Part shown: piece by piece, positions 1 to 7,589 of the stretch | How positions within the stretch are numbered: the first letter of the stretch is position 1 | How the letters are laid out: each line of letters begins with the position of its first letter | Assembly: GCA_963719135.1 (NCBI GenBank) | Contig: CAVRAZ010000005.1 | Location: 1 to 64,000, forward strand | DNA: 64,000 nucleotides | From: CAVRAZ01 sp963719135 | GTDB taxonomy: Bacteria; Pseudomonadota; Gammaproteobacteria; DSM-19610 | Direction of reading: 5' to 3' | Program-made: the position numbers and the translations under genes | The notes under the pieces: model-generated | Told to the model about the DNA's origin: nothing | What the model saw: the letters and a program-made list of their open reading frames with translations, nothing else | Database searches by the model: none

Positions 1-6
1 GATTGG

Positions 7-693
7 TCACACCGGCACGCCGGCACGGTTTACGCGAAACCAGCCGGTCAGGCTGAAGCGCGACCGCCCGGCGACTGTGACTTCGTGCGGAAAATCCTCG
101 CTGAGGAAAATCACCATGTGCCCGTAATAGGGTAGGGCGCGCAGGATCGGGGTGTCGTCGTTTGGACGGTACAGTCGCAGTTCGCCGCCGTCGGCCGGCG
201 TCCAGTGCGGGTTCAGGTAAAGAACGACAGTCAGCGCCCGATTGGTTTCGCCCGTGAACGCATCGACGTGCCGCCGGTAGCAGGCGCCGGCGGGGTACCA
301 GGCAAAGTGGCACTCGAAATCGAACAATCCGAGAAACAGGCGCCGGTTCAGACCCTGCCGCAGATGTTCGGCCCAGTCCAGATACGCCGCCGTCGCCGGG
401 TGATCCCGGTCGATCCAGCGTGTCTTGTCGGTGCGCACGAACGGATCGTTCTGGCGCAGTGTGTCGCGGCCGATGCCGGCATCCGCGAAGGCGTCTTTCG
501 GGATCGAACTCAGGTATATAAACAGCGCGTCGGTCAGTGTCGCGGGCAGCGCGTCGGGCAGCACCAGATAGCCGTCGGTCGCCAGTGCCTCGGCAATGCG
601 GTCAAGGGGGACGCCATCGGTGGATTCCGGGACGTCGGAATTGGGATTCAAGCGGGCTGACTCGGGGGAAGCCGCGGACGCGGACTTATACAT
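7..693 (-). CDS. 2OG-Fe(II) oxygenase (prolyl-4-hydroxylase-like fold)
   Basis: A 228-residue protein of the iron- and 2-oxoglutarate-dependent dioxygenase superfamily. The iron triad is visible as H142-x-D144 (in RHVDAFTGE) and H203 (in PHEV). The 2-oxoglutarate-binding Arg is probably R212, followed by the conserved SLTGWFR end. The residues between form the double-stranded beta-helix (ALTVVLYLN, GGELRLY, GHMVIFLSEDFPHEV). The frame is open further upstream, but the ATG at 693 has an AGGAC ribosome site about 5 bases before it, and the extra upstream residues look like remnants of another gene. The substrate is not evident; relatives hydroxylate protein prolyl residues or act in iron-related stress. 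No operon partner is visible. Confidence 0.85.
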   Translation of the reverse strand: MYKSASAASPESARLNPNSDVPESTDGVPLDRIAEALATDGYLVLPDALPATLTDALFIYLSSIPKDAFADAGIGRDTLRQNDPFVRTDKTRWIDRDHPATAAYLDWAEHLRQGLNRRLFLGLFDFECHFAWYPAGACYRRHVDAFTGETNRALTVVLYLNPHWTPADGGELRLYRPNDDTPILRALPYYGHMVIFLSEDFPHEVTVAGRSRFSLTGWFRVNRAGVPV

Positions 694-746
694 AAAGTCC
701 TGCCGGCGGCCAGCGAGGCGTACGGCAGCCCCCTGCGCGGGGCGCT

Positions 747-1090
747 TCAGCAGGGCGCCGGCCGAGGTCTTGCCAAACCCAACCAGACCAGCGCAAGCAG
801 CGCGCCGGTAAGATGTGCGGCCGGCACACGACCTTAACGCCGCTGCGTCGCGTTCATGCGTTCCGAAGCGGCTGCCTCCGGCCGACACGATGGCGGCACC
901 GACGTTCAGCGGCCGGGTCAGCTCCGGTGCGGACGGCGAATCTACGGCGCTGGCGCGTTCAGGGCAGAGAAAATCCACCACGCTGCTGGACTGCCGTGCT
1001 CCTGCCCTCGACCAGACCGGCGCAGCCGCTCAGGGCGGCGGACAACCCGATCAGTACCACAAGCCCGAAGGGTGCTCGTCTTGACCACCT
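747..1090 (-). pseudogene. decayed lipoprotein gene, probably a rhombotarget-type lipoprotein
   Basis: No intact gene is present, but minus-strand fragments in different frames resemble one protein. One fragment has a lipoprotein signal (LVVLIGLSAALSGC, then AGLVEG). After a frameshift comes SSSVVDFLCPERA and LTRPLNVGAAIV. The last part has a hydrophobic helix followed by arginines (LTGALLALVWLGLARPR) and a stop at 747. A lipobox, an SSSVVDFLYP-like segment and a C-terminal hydrophobic/basic tail are features I recall for lipoproteins processed by rhombosortase (GlyGly-CTERM type). The middle of the protein is missing and no start codon is in frame. The identification rests on short segments and is tentative. 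Confidence 0.4.
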
Positions 1091-1342
1091 ACTGAGGGGA
1101 CCTCGAGCGCGGCGCAGGACGGAAGGGCCATGGTGCGGTACGGTAGCGGGGTCGTAAATTCACGTCCGGATCCAAGCCTGGTCCGTCCCGGAAAACCGGC
1201 GGCGCGGCGTGTGATCTCGCCTGAGGCCCCGCGTGGCCCTTTGGATCAACCGGCTGATGCTACGCCGAAATGCGAGTCAGGTCGCCGCCGATGGGATTGG
1301 GCCCCATCTGCTGCTAATATCACCGATATCCGGGAGATATCC

Positions 1343-1544
1343 GGGACACCCATATATCAAAAAATTTTACCGGATCGCTGGAATCGTACCCCCGAAATTC
1401 GGGAGGGAAATTCCGGAGAAAATTCTGGACACCCAGCAATTAGAAGGGAAATTCTGGACACCCAACAATTAGAAGCACCCCGAGATTCGGGGGTGATACT
1501 GGAGGGAGATCCTGGAGGAAATCCTGGACACCCAATAATCAGAA
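1343..1544 (+). repeat. short GGACACCCA repeats, left outlying cluster
   Basis: Three near-identical units, AATTCTGGACACCCAGCAAT at 1421, a second at 1450 (29 bases on) and AATCCTGGACACCCAATAAT at 1520, each followed by an (A)GAAG/AGAAA tail, plus a core GGGACACCCA at 1343. The core is the same as in the clusters at 3280 and 4424 and always reads GGACACCC on the plus strand here. Between the units are other short dyads (CCCCGAAATTCGGG-like segments). The cluster ends about 20 bases before the next gene. Probably substrates of the RAYT encoded at 4698. Confidence 0.7.
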
Positions 1545-1566
1545 AAGCATTTACCCGGGAGCGATT

Positions 1567-1935
1567 ATGGCAGGCAAAGCGATTCCAACCGGTGCATTGT
1601 TGACCCTTTGGTTCGGTGGTGCACATGCCGTTTCGGTTGCGGACTACGTCAGGGTTTGCACCGGCGATACCGCCAAACAGCGCTCCGCGGAGGTGTGCGG
1701 ATGCATCGGCAACAAGGCTAAGACCCGATTCTCGGACGCGGGATTCGAATTTTTCGTCGCCGCAACCGCCAAGGATCGGGATACGTCCTCGATGCTGTAC
1801 CGCAAGCTCAGCCGCGACGAAATCATGACCGCAACCCTTATATCGATGCGCGGCCCCGGCGAGTGCGAGCAACGCCGGGGCGGTCTGGACAAGACGCCGG
1901 ACCGGCAACCCATCGATACGGAAGGGTTGATTTAA
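1567..1935 (+). CDS. small putative secreted protein, unknown function
   Basis: A 122-residue product. Residues 1-21 look like a signal peptide, with a hydrophobic stretch (ALLTLWFGG) and an AHA cleavage site. The mature part begins VSVADYVRVC and has a cysteine cluster (VCTGD, EVCGCIGNKA) and one later Cys near the end (GECEQ). A GGGAG ribosome site lies about 6 bases before the ATG. The last 20 residues are of low complexity and may not be native, so a late frameshift is possible. I do not recognise a family. The reading is supported by the signal peptide, the ribosome site and balanced composition. Confidence 0.55.
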   Translation: MAGKAIPTGALLTLWFGGAHAVSVADYVRVCTGDTAKQRSAEVCGCIGNKAKTRFSDAGFEFFVAATAKDRDTSSMLYRKLSRDEIMTATLISMRGPGECEQRRGGLDKTPDRQPIDTEGLI

Positions 1936-1990
1936 CGCCGCGCAATCCGTCACGGATGCCGCGGCGACCAGACTGCAACGGATCGACAGC

Positions 1991-2371
1991 ATGCCGACAC
2001 AAAGAAAGGATGGTTCCGGCAAACGGCTTGACGATGTGGTGGCCGAAGCGCAGCGGAACCGTGCAAAGCGCGAACAGGGCTATCGGGAACAGGCGCTGAA
2101 GCTCTACCCCTGGGTGTGCGGCCGATGTTCGCGCGAGTTCACCCGCGCCAACCTGCACGAGCTGACGGTCCATCACCGCAATCACGACCATGACTGCAAT
2201 CCACCCGACGGCAGTAACTGGGAACTCCTGTGTCTGTACTGCCACGACAATGAGCACGCCCGCTTGCTGGAGAGCGAAACCCTGAAGGCGGCCGAATCGG
2301 ATGGAAAGACTACCGGCAACGCGACACACAATCCTTTCGCCGGGCTCGGAGAGCTGCTGAAAGGGAAATAG
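1991..2371 (+). CDS. yajD: HNH nuclease family protein, YajD-like
   Basis: A 126-residue protein with a basic N-terminus and an HNH (beta-beta-alpha-metal) core. The zinc cysteines are C43-x2-C46 (WVCGRC) and C81-x2-C84 (LLCLYCHD), the catalytic region is TVHHRNHDHD (H61-H62, N64-H65), and H85 and H89 follow. Length and order match the YajD family of gammaproteobacteria, whose function is not established. It is a lone gene in a decayed zone. It looks intact, unlike the gene just downstream. Confidence 0.85.
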   Translation: MPTQRKDGSGKRLDDVVAEAQRNRAKREQGYREQALKLYPWVCGRCSREFTRANLHELTVHHRNHDHDCNPPDGSNWELLCLYCHDNEHARLLESETLKAAESDGKTTGNATHNPFAGLGELLKGK

Positions 2372-2513
2372 CCTGTGCCGGTCGGGTGACACAATGCAAG
2401 TCATTGAGTTATCGTGATTCGTTGTTCTCGTAATACCCTGCTCACACAACCGTAACACTGCCCGTCTATCCTGCGCTCCCCACATCGTTTCCGTCGGCGG
2501 TTGAAGCATCTCC

Positions 2514-4421
2514 ATGCAGCCACCCCCGATCAGGCCGCAAGACCTCGCGGCCCTGCTCGACGAAGTCGTCGAGCTTCGCGAACGTGTCGGCGCCGACGCA
2601 AACACGCGGCTTGAACCCTATCGAGCGCGGTATCCAAACGGCTATACCCCCGACGCCCGCAACTTGGCCAGTTACCTGGCCTGAGGGGTAATGATCTGCG
2701 ACCGCTTCAGGAGCGCCTGGTCGAGGCCGGGGTTTCGTCGCTGGGACGCGGTGAAGCGCAGGTGACGACCAACCTGGATCGCGTCATCGGTATTTTGAGC
2801 AATGCGTTCGGCATGCCGGAGCGTATGGATTTTCCCGATGATGGTCAGCCGCGTCTCGAGCTTCATACCTAAGTCCTTTTCGGGAAACGCAATCACGAGC
2901 GCTATGCTCGGATCATGGCCACGCTGCCGACCGACCCTGCGCCGGTCGCCGGGCTGGTCGCCAGCGGTACGGACTGCGCACGCATCAACGGCGCCCACGA
3001 CGGCCCGGCGGTCTGGCAGGGTGTGATCGACAGCCTGCGCGCGGCGGAAGCCGCGACAAGTCAGTGAATACGCGTGTTTATGGACCTCGGCGGACACAGG
3101 ATCCGGACGGGCCCGGCGCAATCGGGTTCGGCGGTCGTCCGCGTCAAGGTTCCACGCGGTCTGATCGGACAGCGTGTCGGTTTCGCACGCGTGCTGCTGA
3201 CCGGCGGCTCGGCACCCGCGACAACGTCCGGCGAACATGCCAATCTGCCGCGCCTCCTGCTGGTGGCAGAAAATCCCGACGAAATTCGGCACACCCACGA
3301 AATTCGGGACACCCACCACGAAATTCGGGACACCCACAAACCGGATGTGCTGGACATCCTGAAACCGGGCGACCGTCTGGTTTTCAGCGACGCGCGCGAG
3401 AAGCCGCGCAAGTTTCACGTGCGCGAGCGCCTGGCAAGCGGCGAGTGACTGACGGAGATCGCGCGCTGCGCCTATATTGTGCCGGGCATGCCGCTCCGGC
3501 TTGAGCGCGGCAGCCGACGCAGGCCACGTCTGTCCGACATCGAGCACCCTGTCGATGCATTGGATGGCAAGCCTCTGGTCATCCGTCCGTATCCTGGTGA
3601 CTGGTTACTCTGCACCGCGATTTCCGTGCCGGGTGTCCGGCAAGGCGCGACGGCGAAACGGTATCCCGGCCGAGGTCGGTTGTTCTCACCCGGAGGTTAT
3701 CGATGCGCTGAAACCCGGGCACGCAGTCTGGATAGACGATGGCAAGCTTGGCTGCACGGTCGAACAGGTGAGGGCGGACGGTGCACGGTTGCGCGTTACT
3801 CATGCCGGCCCCAAGGACGTGCGCATTCAAAGCGCCAAGCGTATCAATCTGCCGGATACACTATCGCCGCTGCCGGCCCTGACGGACAGGGATCTTCGGG
3901 ACCTGGATTTCGTGTGCGCCAGCGCGGACACGGTGGGTCTGTCGTTTGTCCGAACGCTCGATGACATCGATGAACTGCGCCGCCAACTGACGGCGCGCGA
4001 TAAACCCGGATTACCGCTCGTTGCCAAGATCGAAACTGCGGCGGCCGTAAGGAACCTGCCCGATATTCCGCTCGGCACCCTGGGACAACATGCCGTGGGT
4101 ATCATGATCGCTCGCGGCGATCTTGCCGTAGAACTGCGCAGTGTGCGCATGGCCGAGATCCAGGAGGAGATCCTGTGGATCTGCGCGGCGGCCCACGTGC
4201 CCGTTATCTGGGCGATGCAGGTGCTGGAAACGCTGGCCAAGGATGGGGTGATCAACCGACCGGAGATTGCCGACGCGGCCATGAGTGTGCGCGCCGAGTG
4301 TGTGATGATGAACAAGGGACCGTAAATAACCGACGCGGTTGTGATTCTGAATGACATTCTCACAAGAATGGACGCGCACCAGTACAAGAAGGTGTCGCGG
4401 CTCAGGCGACTGCACTGGTAA
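2514..4421 (+). pseudogene. pyruvate kinase family protein, multiply broken
   Basis: Pieces in all three plus frames follow the order of the long pyruvate-kinase-like proteins that carry an N-terminal helical domain. The first piece is 2514-2684 (DLAALLDEVVELRERV ... NLASYLA, then a stop). It continues as DLRPLQERLVEAGVSSLGRG. The barrel start is MDLGGHRIRTGPA (near 3077), followed by PGDRLVFSDAREK. The barrel end is SFVRTLDDIDELRRQL, LPLVAKIETAAAVRNLP, GIMIARGDLAVE and VIWAMQVLETLAKDG, then MMNKGP with a stop at 4323, and ITDAVVILNDILTRM runs on to a second stop at 4419-4421. At least four frame changes or stops and an inserted repeat cluster (3280-3336) show a dead gene. The original enzyme would have been cytosolic. 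Confidence 0.85.
3280..3336 (+). repeat. three direct CGAAATTCGGGACACCCA units inside the pyruvate-kinase-like pseudogene
   Basis: Copies start at 3280 (with one change, GGC for GGG), 3298 and 3319. Each is 18 bases (CGAAATTCGGGACACCCA) with 0-3 bases between. The AATTCGGGACACCC form matches, in reverse complement, the GGGTGTCCCGAATC units found after the RAYT gene. The cluster interrupts the pseudogene between segments that match AENPD and KPDVLDILKPGDRLVF, so it is an insertion into former coding sequence. Confidence 0.8.
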
Positions 4422-4423
4422 GG

Positions 4424-4585
4424 TGAATCCTGGACACCGGTGAATCCTGGACACCCACAAATTGCAATTGGGTTGAATCCTGGACACCACAAATTGCAAT
4501 TGGGTTGAATCCTGGACATCCAGCAATCGGGAACCGGTTGCAACCGGGCCGAATGGGGTAATCCTGGACACCCACAAATTGTGAT
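4424..4585 (+). repeat. GAATCCTGGACACCC repeat cluster directly upstream of the RAYT gene
   Basis: Five units: at 4424 (GAATCCTGGACACCGG), 4442 and 4475 (32-33 bases each, ending ACAAATTGCAATTGGGTT), 4507 (GAATCCTGGACATCCAGC) and 4560 (AATCCTGGACACCCACAAAT). The two long units contain the palindrome AATTGCAATT, and the fourth carries the dyad CCGGTTGCAACCGG, so each could fold as a small hairpin like REP elements. All read GGACACCC on the plus strand, pointing towards the transposase gene. Confidence 0.85.
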
Positions 4586-4697
4586 CATCGGTCATCCGGG
4601 AGCCACGCGGGAATTGAAAGTCTGCCGGTACGCTGCTAAACTCGGTCGCGCTGTCGGGAAGTCAGCGTGTCTTACAGTACTCAAGGAAGAGCCTATC

Positions 4698-5687
4698 ATG
4701 CCTATTGCCCGTCAACGTCAGGTCTGTCCGGAATGCACTCCTTATTATCACTGCGTAAACCGCTGTGTTCGCCGCGCGTTTCTGTGCGGGGACGATGCGC
4801 TCACCGGGCGCTCGTTCGCGCACCGCAAGCGCTGGATCGAGGAACAGTTCACGAAGTTGTCTGCGGCTTTTGCCATCGAGGTCTGCGCATATGCGGTAAT
4901 GGACAACCACTATCACGTCGTGCTGAAGCTCTGCCGTGTGCGCGCCGAAAACTGGGCCGTCGACGAAGTTCATGCACGCTGGTACCAGCTGTTCAAGGGG
5001 CATCCGCTGATTGATCGATGTCGGCGGGGCGAGGTGCTTACGGAGGCCGAACTGTCACTGGTTCGATCGCTGACCAGGATATGGCGGGAACGCCTGACCG
5101 AGCTTTCATGGTTCATGCGCTGCCTGAACGAAGCGATCGCACGCCGAGCCAATGCAGAAGACGGCTGCAAAGGACGGTTCTGGGAGGGACGCTTCAAAAG
5201 TCAGGCGTTGCTGGATGAGACTGCGCTGTTGACATGCCTGAGCTACGTGGACCTCAATCCGATACGTGCAGGCGCCGCGCCGACACCGGAAACATCCGTG
5301 TATACCTCGATTTTTCAGAGGATTCGGGCTCTCCAGGTACCCGGTCGCCATCAGCCAGCGGATTCGCTGACGCCATTTCAGACTGATCGCGGCGGCGACT
5401 CAGACCGTTGCCTGCCTTGCAACCTGCAGGATTACCTTGAACTGGTGGACTGGGCGGGGCACGCGATATTGACTGGAAAACGAGGATCAATCGGCGTGAC
5501 TGCGCCTGGTATTCTGACCAGACTCGGCGTCGAGGCCGGTCAGTGGCTCGACCAATTCAGAAGCTTGGGCCGCCGCCCGCGCGTGGCCGTCGGAGCCCGT
5601 GATCGGCTGCGCCGTTTCGCCGGGCAGATCGGTCAGGCGTGGATTTGGGGTTGCGGTAGAGGGAAGGGCTGTCTCGGTTACGCATGA
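4698..5687 (+). CDS. REP-associated tyrosine transposase (RAYT, IS200-like Y1 family)
   Basis: A 329-residue Y1 (HUH) single-strand transposase of the RAYT branch. The His-x-His metal site is in AVMDNHYHVVLKL, the nucleophile Tyr is in LSYVDLNPIRAG, and the family signature GRFWEGRFKSQALLD sits between them. RAYTs cut and rejoin single-stranded hairpin DNA and are thought to spread REP repeats; they are not flanked by IS ends. The frame is open upstream, but the ATG at 4698 is preceded by AAGGAAGAG, which gives a good ribosome site. The gene looks intact. It lies between repeats that read GGACACCC on its left and GGGTGTCC on its right, as expected if these are its substrates. Confidence 0.9.
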   Translation: MPIARQRQVCPECTPYYHCVNRCVRRAFLCGDDALTGRSFAHRKRWIEEQFTKLSAAFAIEVCAYAVMDNHYHVVLKLCRVRAENWAVDEVHARWYQLFKGHPLIDRCRRGEVLTEAELSLVRSLTRIWRERLTELSWFMRCLNEAIARRANAEDGCKGRFWEGRFKSQALLDETALLTCLSYVDLNPIRAGAAPTPETSVYTSIFQRIRALQVPGRHQPADSLTPFQTDRGGDSDRCLPCNLQDYLELVDWAGHAILTGKRGSIGVTAPGILTRLGVEAGQWLDQFRSLGRRPRVAVGARDRLRRFAGQIGQAWIWGCGRGKGCLGYA

Positions 5688-5717
5688 CCACGGTTACGTC
5701 AGGGGACAGGATGCGCA

Positions 5718-5837
5718 GGTGTCCCGAATCGATTGTATGAACTACCTCTGCCAGGTTATGGCCTGCGACAATCTGCGGGTTTCCCAATCGGCGCACTGCG
5801 TACTGGCTCCGGGCTAGAATCTTGGATGTCCCGAATC
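5718..5837 (-). repeat. two solitary GGGTGTCCCGAATC-type units downstream of the RAYT gene
   Basis: GGTGTCCCGAATC at 5718-5730 and GGATGTCCCGAATC at 5824-5837. They are in the opposite orientation to every copy left of the transposase. The sequence from 5838 to 6168 has no credible gene: the frames there are short and lack a ribosome site. I see nothing else in it. Confidence 0.7.
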
Positions 5838-6168
5838 AGTCGCTAAAGTCTGTCGGCGCCCCAAATCGCCTCCCCTGCGTCCGAGGACATAGTGTGAGGC
5901 TTCCCAAACTGACCGCATGAAGACCGCTGCCGGGAGCCTGTCCGAGTCATCTGTGCGTCGCGAGGCGCATGGGACATCGAGGCCGGCTTTTCAATCGTTC
6001 GAGGAGAGCAACGAGCGCTATCTGACGAGAGCGATTGGAAGACTGAACCGATCTCCCGCCACCGCAGTAGCAACAGGATTACTTGGACAAGCTCGTAAGT
6101 CAGGGTCTGCGACAATCTAAGGATGTTCAAGATCGGTTCCCTCCGTATTGGCTCGGGGGCACAATCCT

Positions 6169-6361
6169 GGGTGTCGCGAATCAACGCGGCTCCGGTCTAC
6201 TTACTCAGAAGTCAGCAAATATGGCTACATTGAACCTTAGCTTAACGTTGGTTCCACGCACATTCTTGTACTCATAAATACAGACTTCTGAGTAATCTAT
6301 GGGTGTCCCGAATCAACGCGGCTCTGGTCTACTTAATCTATGGGCGTCCCGAATCAACGCG
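6169..6361 (+). repeat. 41-bp tandem repeat carrying the GGGTGTCCCGAATC core, about 2.5 copies
   Basis: Units begin at 6169 (GGGTGTCGCGAATCAACGCG), 6301 (GGGTGTCCCGAATCAACGCG) and 6342 (GGGCGTCCCGAATCAACGCG). The second and third are exactly 41 bases apart. The first and second are 132 apart, which is 41 plus the 91 bases of the inserted MITE and its TA duplication. Units continue GGCTC(T/C)GGTCTACTTAATCTAT. The last, partial copy runs to about 14 bases before the rlmJ start and so forms its leader. Confidence 0.9.
6204..6292. mobile_element. 89-bp MITE with TA target duplication
   Basis: Perfect 10-base terminal inverted repeats CTCAGAAGTC / GACTTCTGAG, with weaker pairing continuing inward to about 26 bases. 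TA flanks both ends (6202-6203 and 6293-6294). The neighbouring 41-bp repeat unit gives the empty site: CTACTTAATCTA there, against CTACTTA-[element]-TAATCTA here. A TA duplication and short inverted ends are typical of elements moved by IS630/Tc1-mariner transposases. There is no coding capacity and no such transposase in this window. Confidence 0.88.
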
Positions 6362-6374
6362 GAAATGTTTCCTC

Positions 6375-7226
6375 ATGTTGAGCTACCGACACAGCTATCA
6401 CGCCGGTAATTTTGCCGACGTGATGAAGCATGTCACGCTGGTCGCCGCGGTCAGGGCACTGCACCGCAAGGACGGCGCCTGCTATTTCCAGGACACCCAT
6501 GCCGGTCGCGGGGTGTACGACCTGGACACGCCAGAGGCGTCGCAAAATCGCGAATTCGACTCGGGCATTGGCCGTATCTGGACGCATGACGCCGAACCAC
6601 CAGTGGCGGTTGGGCGATACCTCGACATCGTCAGGCTGCTCAATCCAGGACCAAACGCCGCTGCCCGTTACTACCCCGGATCACCGGCACTGCTAAGCGC
6701 CTTGTTGCGACGCGACGACCGTTTGCTACTGACCGAACTGCACCCCGCCGATCACGCGGCGTTGTCCTCGGGGTTTCGGGGTGATAGGCGCATCCACCTT
6801 CATAAGCAGGATGCCTGGCAGGGGCTGAAGGCCTTTCTGCCTCCTGCCGAGCGGCGGGGCCTGGTGCTGATCGACCCGTCGTACGAGCGCAGGGACGAGT
6901 ACGACCACGTGGTCCAGGGCGTGCAGACCGCCTGTGCGCGCTGGCCGCACGGCGTCTTTCTGATCTGGTATCCCCTGATGTCAACGGCGCAGCGCAACGC
7001 ATTCCACGAAAACATACGCCGGACCGGCATCCGCAAGATTCTTTGCGCGGAACTATCCATCGCTCCGCTGAGCCACCACCTGCAGTTGTCTGGCAGCGGC
7101 ATTCTGATCGTGAACCCGCCCTGGCAACTGGACGATGAACTCGCGAATGTGCTGCCGTGGCTCACACGGCAGTTGCAGCGACAGGCGCAGGGCGGTCATT
7201 ATCTCGACTGGCTGGTACCCGAATAG
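6375..7226 (+). CDS. rlmJ: 23S rRNA (adenine(2030)-N6)-methyltransferase RlmJ
   Basis: A 283-residue protein that methylates A2030 of 23S rRNA. The start MLSYRHSYHAGNFADVMKH is the family's N-terminus. The SAM-dependent catalytic motif is LIDPSYERRDEY (a DPPY-type motif reading DPSY), and the end is LVPE. I chose the ATG at 6375 because the family begins there; the open frame upstream is repeat sequence. There is no strong ribosome site (GGAAATGTTTCCTC), and the leader is the third 41-bp repeat unit, so its expression signals may have been altered by the repeats. A SemiSWEET gene follows after 25 bases. Confidence 0.93.
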   Translation: MLSYRHSYHAGNFADVMKHVTLVAAVRALHRKDGACYFQDTHAGRGVYDLDTPEASQNREFDSGIGRIWTHDAEPPVAVGRYLDIVRLLNPGPNAAARYYPGSPALLSALLRRDDRLLLTELHPADHAALSSGFRGDRRIHLHKQDAWQGLKAFLPPAERRGLVLIDPSYERRDEYDHVVQGVQTACARWPHGVFLIWYPLMSTAQRNAFHENIRRTGIRKILCAELSIAPLSHHLQLSGSGILIVNPPWQLDDELANVLPWLTRQLQRQAQGGHYLDWLVPE

Positions 7227-7251
7227 AACGTACGCCGCAGGTAAACATCCA

Positions 7252-7551
7252 ATGGACACCACCAGTATCATCGGGCTGTGCGCCGGCATGCTGACCACGA
7301 TTGCGTTCGTCCCCCAGGCTTTCAAGACCTGGCGTTCCGGCATGGCCCGCGACATTTCGCTCTTCACGTCTGTATTGTTCACGGTCGGCGTGCTGCTCTG
7401 GCTGATTTACGGCATTGCACTTCAGGCCGTGCCAATCATTGTCGCCAACGCCATCACCCTGACCTTGTCGGCGCTGATCCTGGCGATGAAAGTCCGTGAC
7501 GTGCGGCGCCAGCGCCGTGCCGGCCTGGCAGCCGGCCGGCGCGCGCTCTGA
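7252..7551 (+). CDS. SemiSWEET-type sugar transporter (PQ-loop/MtN3)
   Basis: A 99-residue inner-membrane protein with three helices and the PQ-loop FVPQAFKTWRSG in helix 1. Helices are roughly residues 5-24, 38-57 and 62-82. SemiSWEETs dimerise to pass small sugars by facilitated diffusion. The start at 7252 is fixed by the family (MDTTSIIGLCAGMLTTIAFVP). The C-terminus is basic and cytosolic. The substrate is not known. Confidence 0.88.
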   Translation: MDTTSIIGLCAGMLTTIAFVPQAFKTWRSGMARDISLFTSVLFTVGVLLWLIYGIALQAVPIIVANAITLTLSALILAMKVRDVRRQRRAGLAAGRRAL

Positions 7552-7589
7552 CTCAAGCCGGAACCGGGCCGGCGCCCGAGACCTGCCGC

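Noticed and set aside
1320..1545. CRISPR array
   Set aside because: The repeat units are few, unevenly spaced (29, then about 70 bases), diverge from each other and have no spacers of constant length or cas genes nearby.
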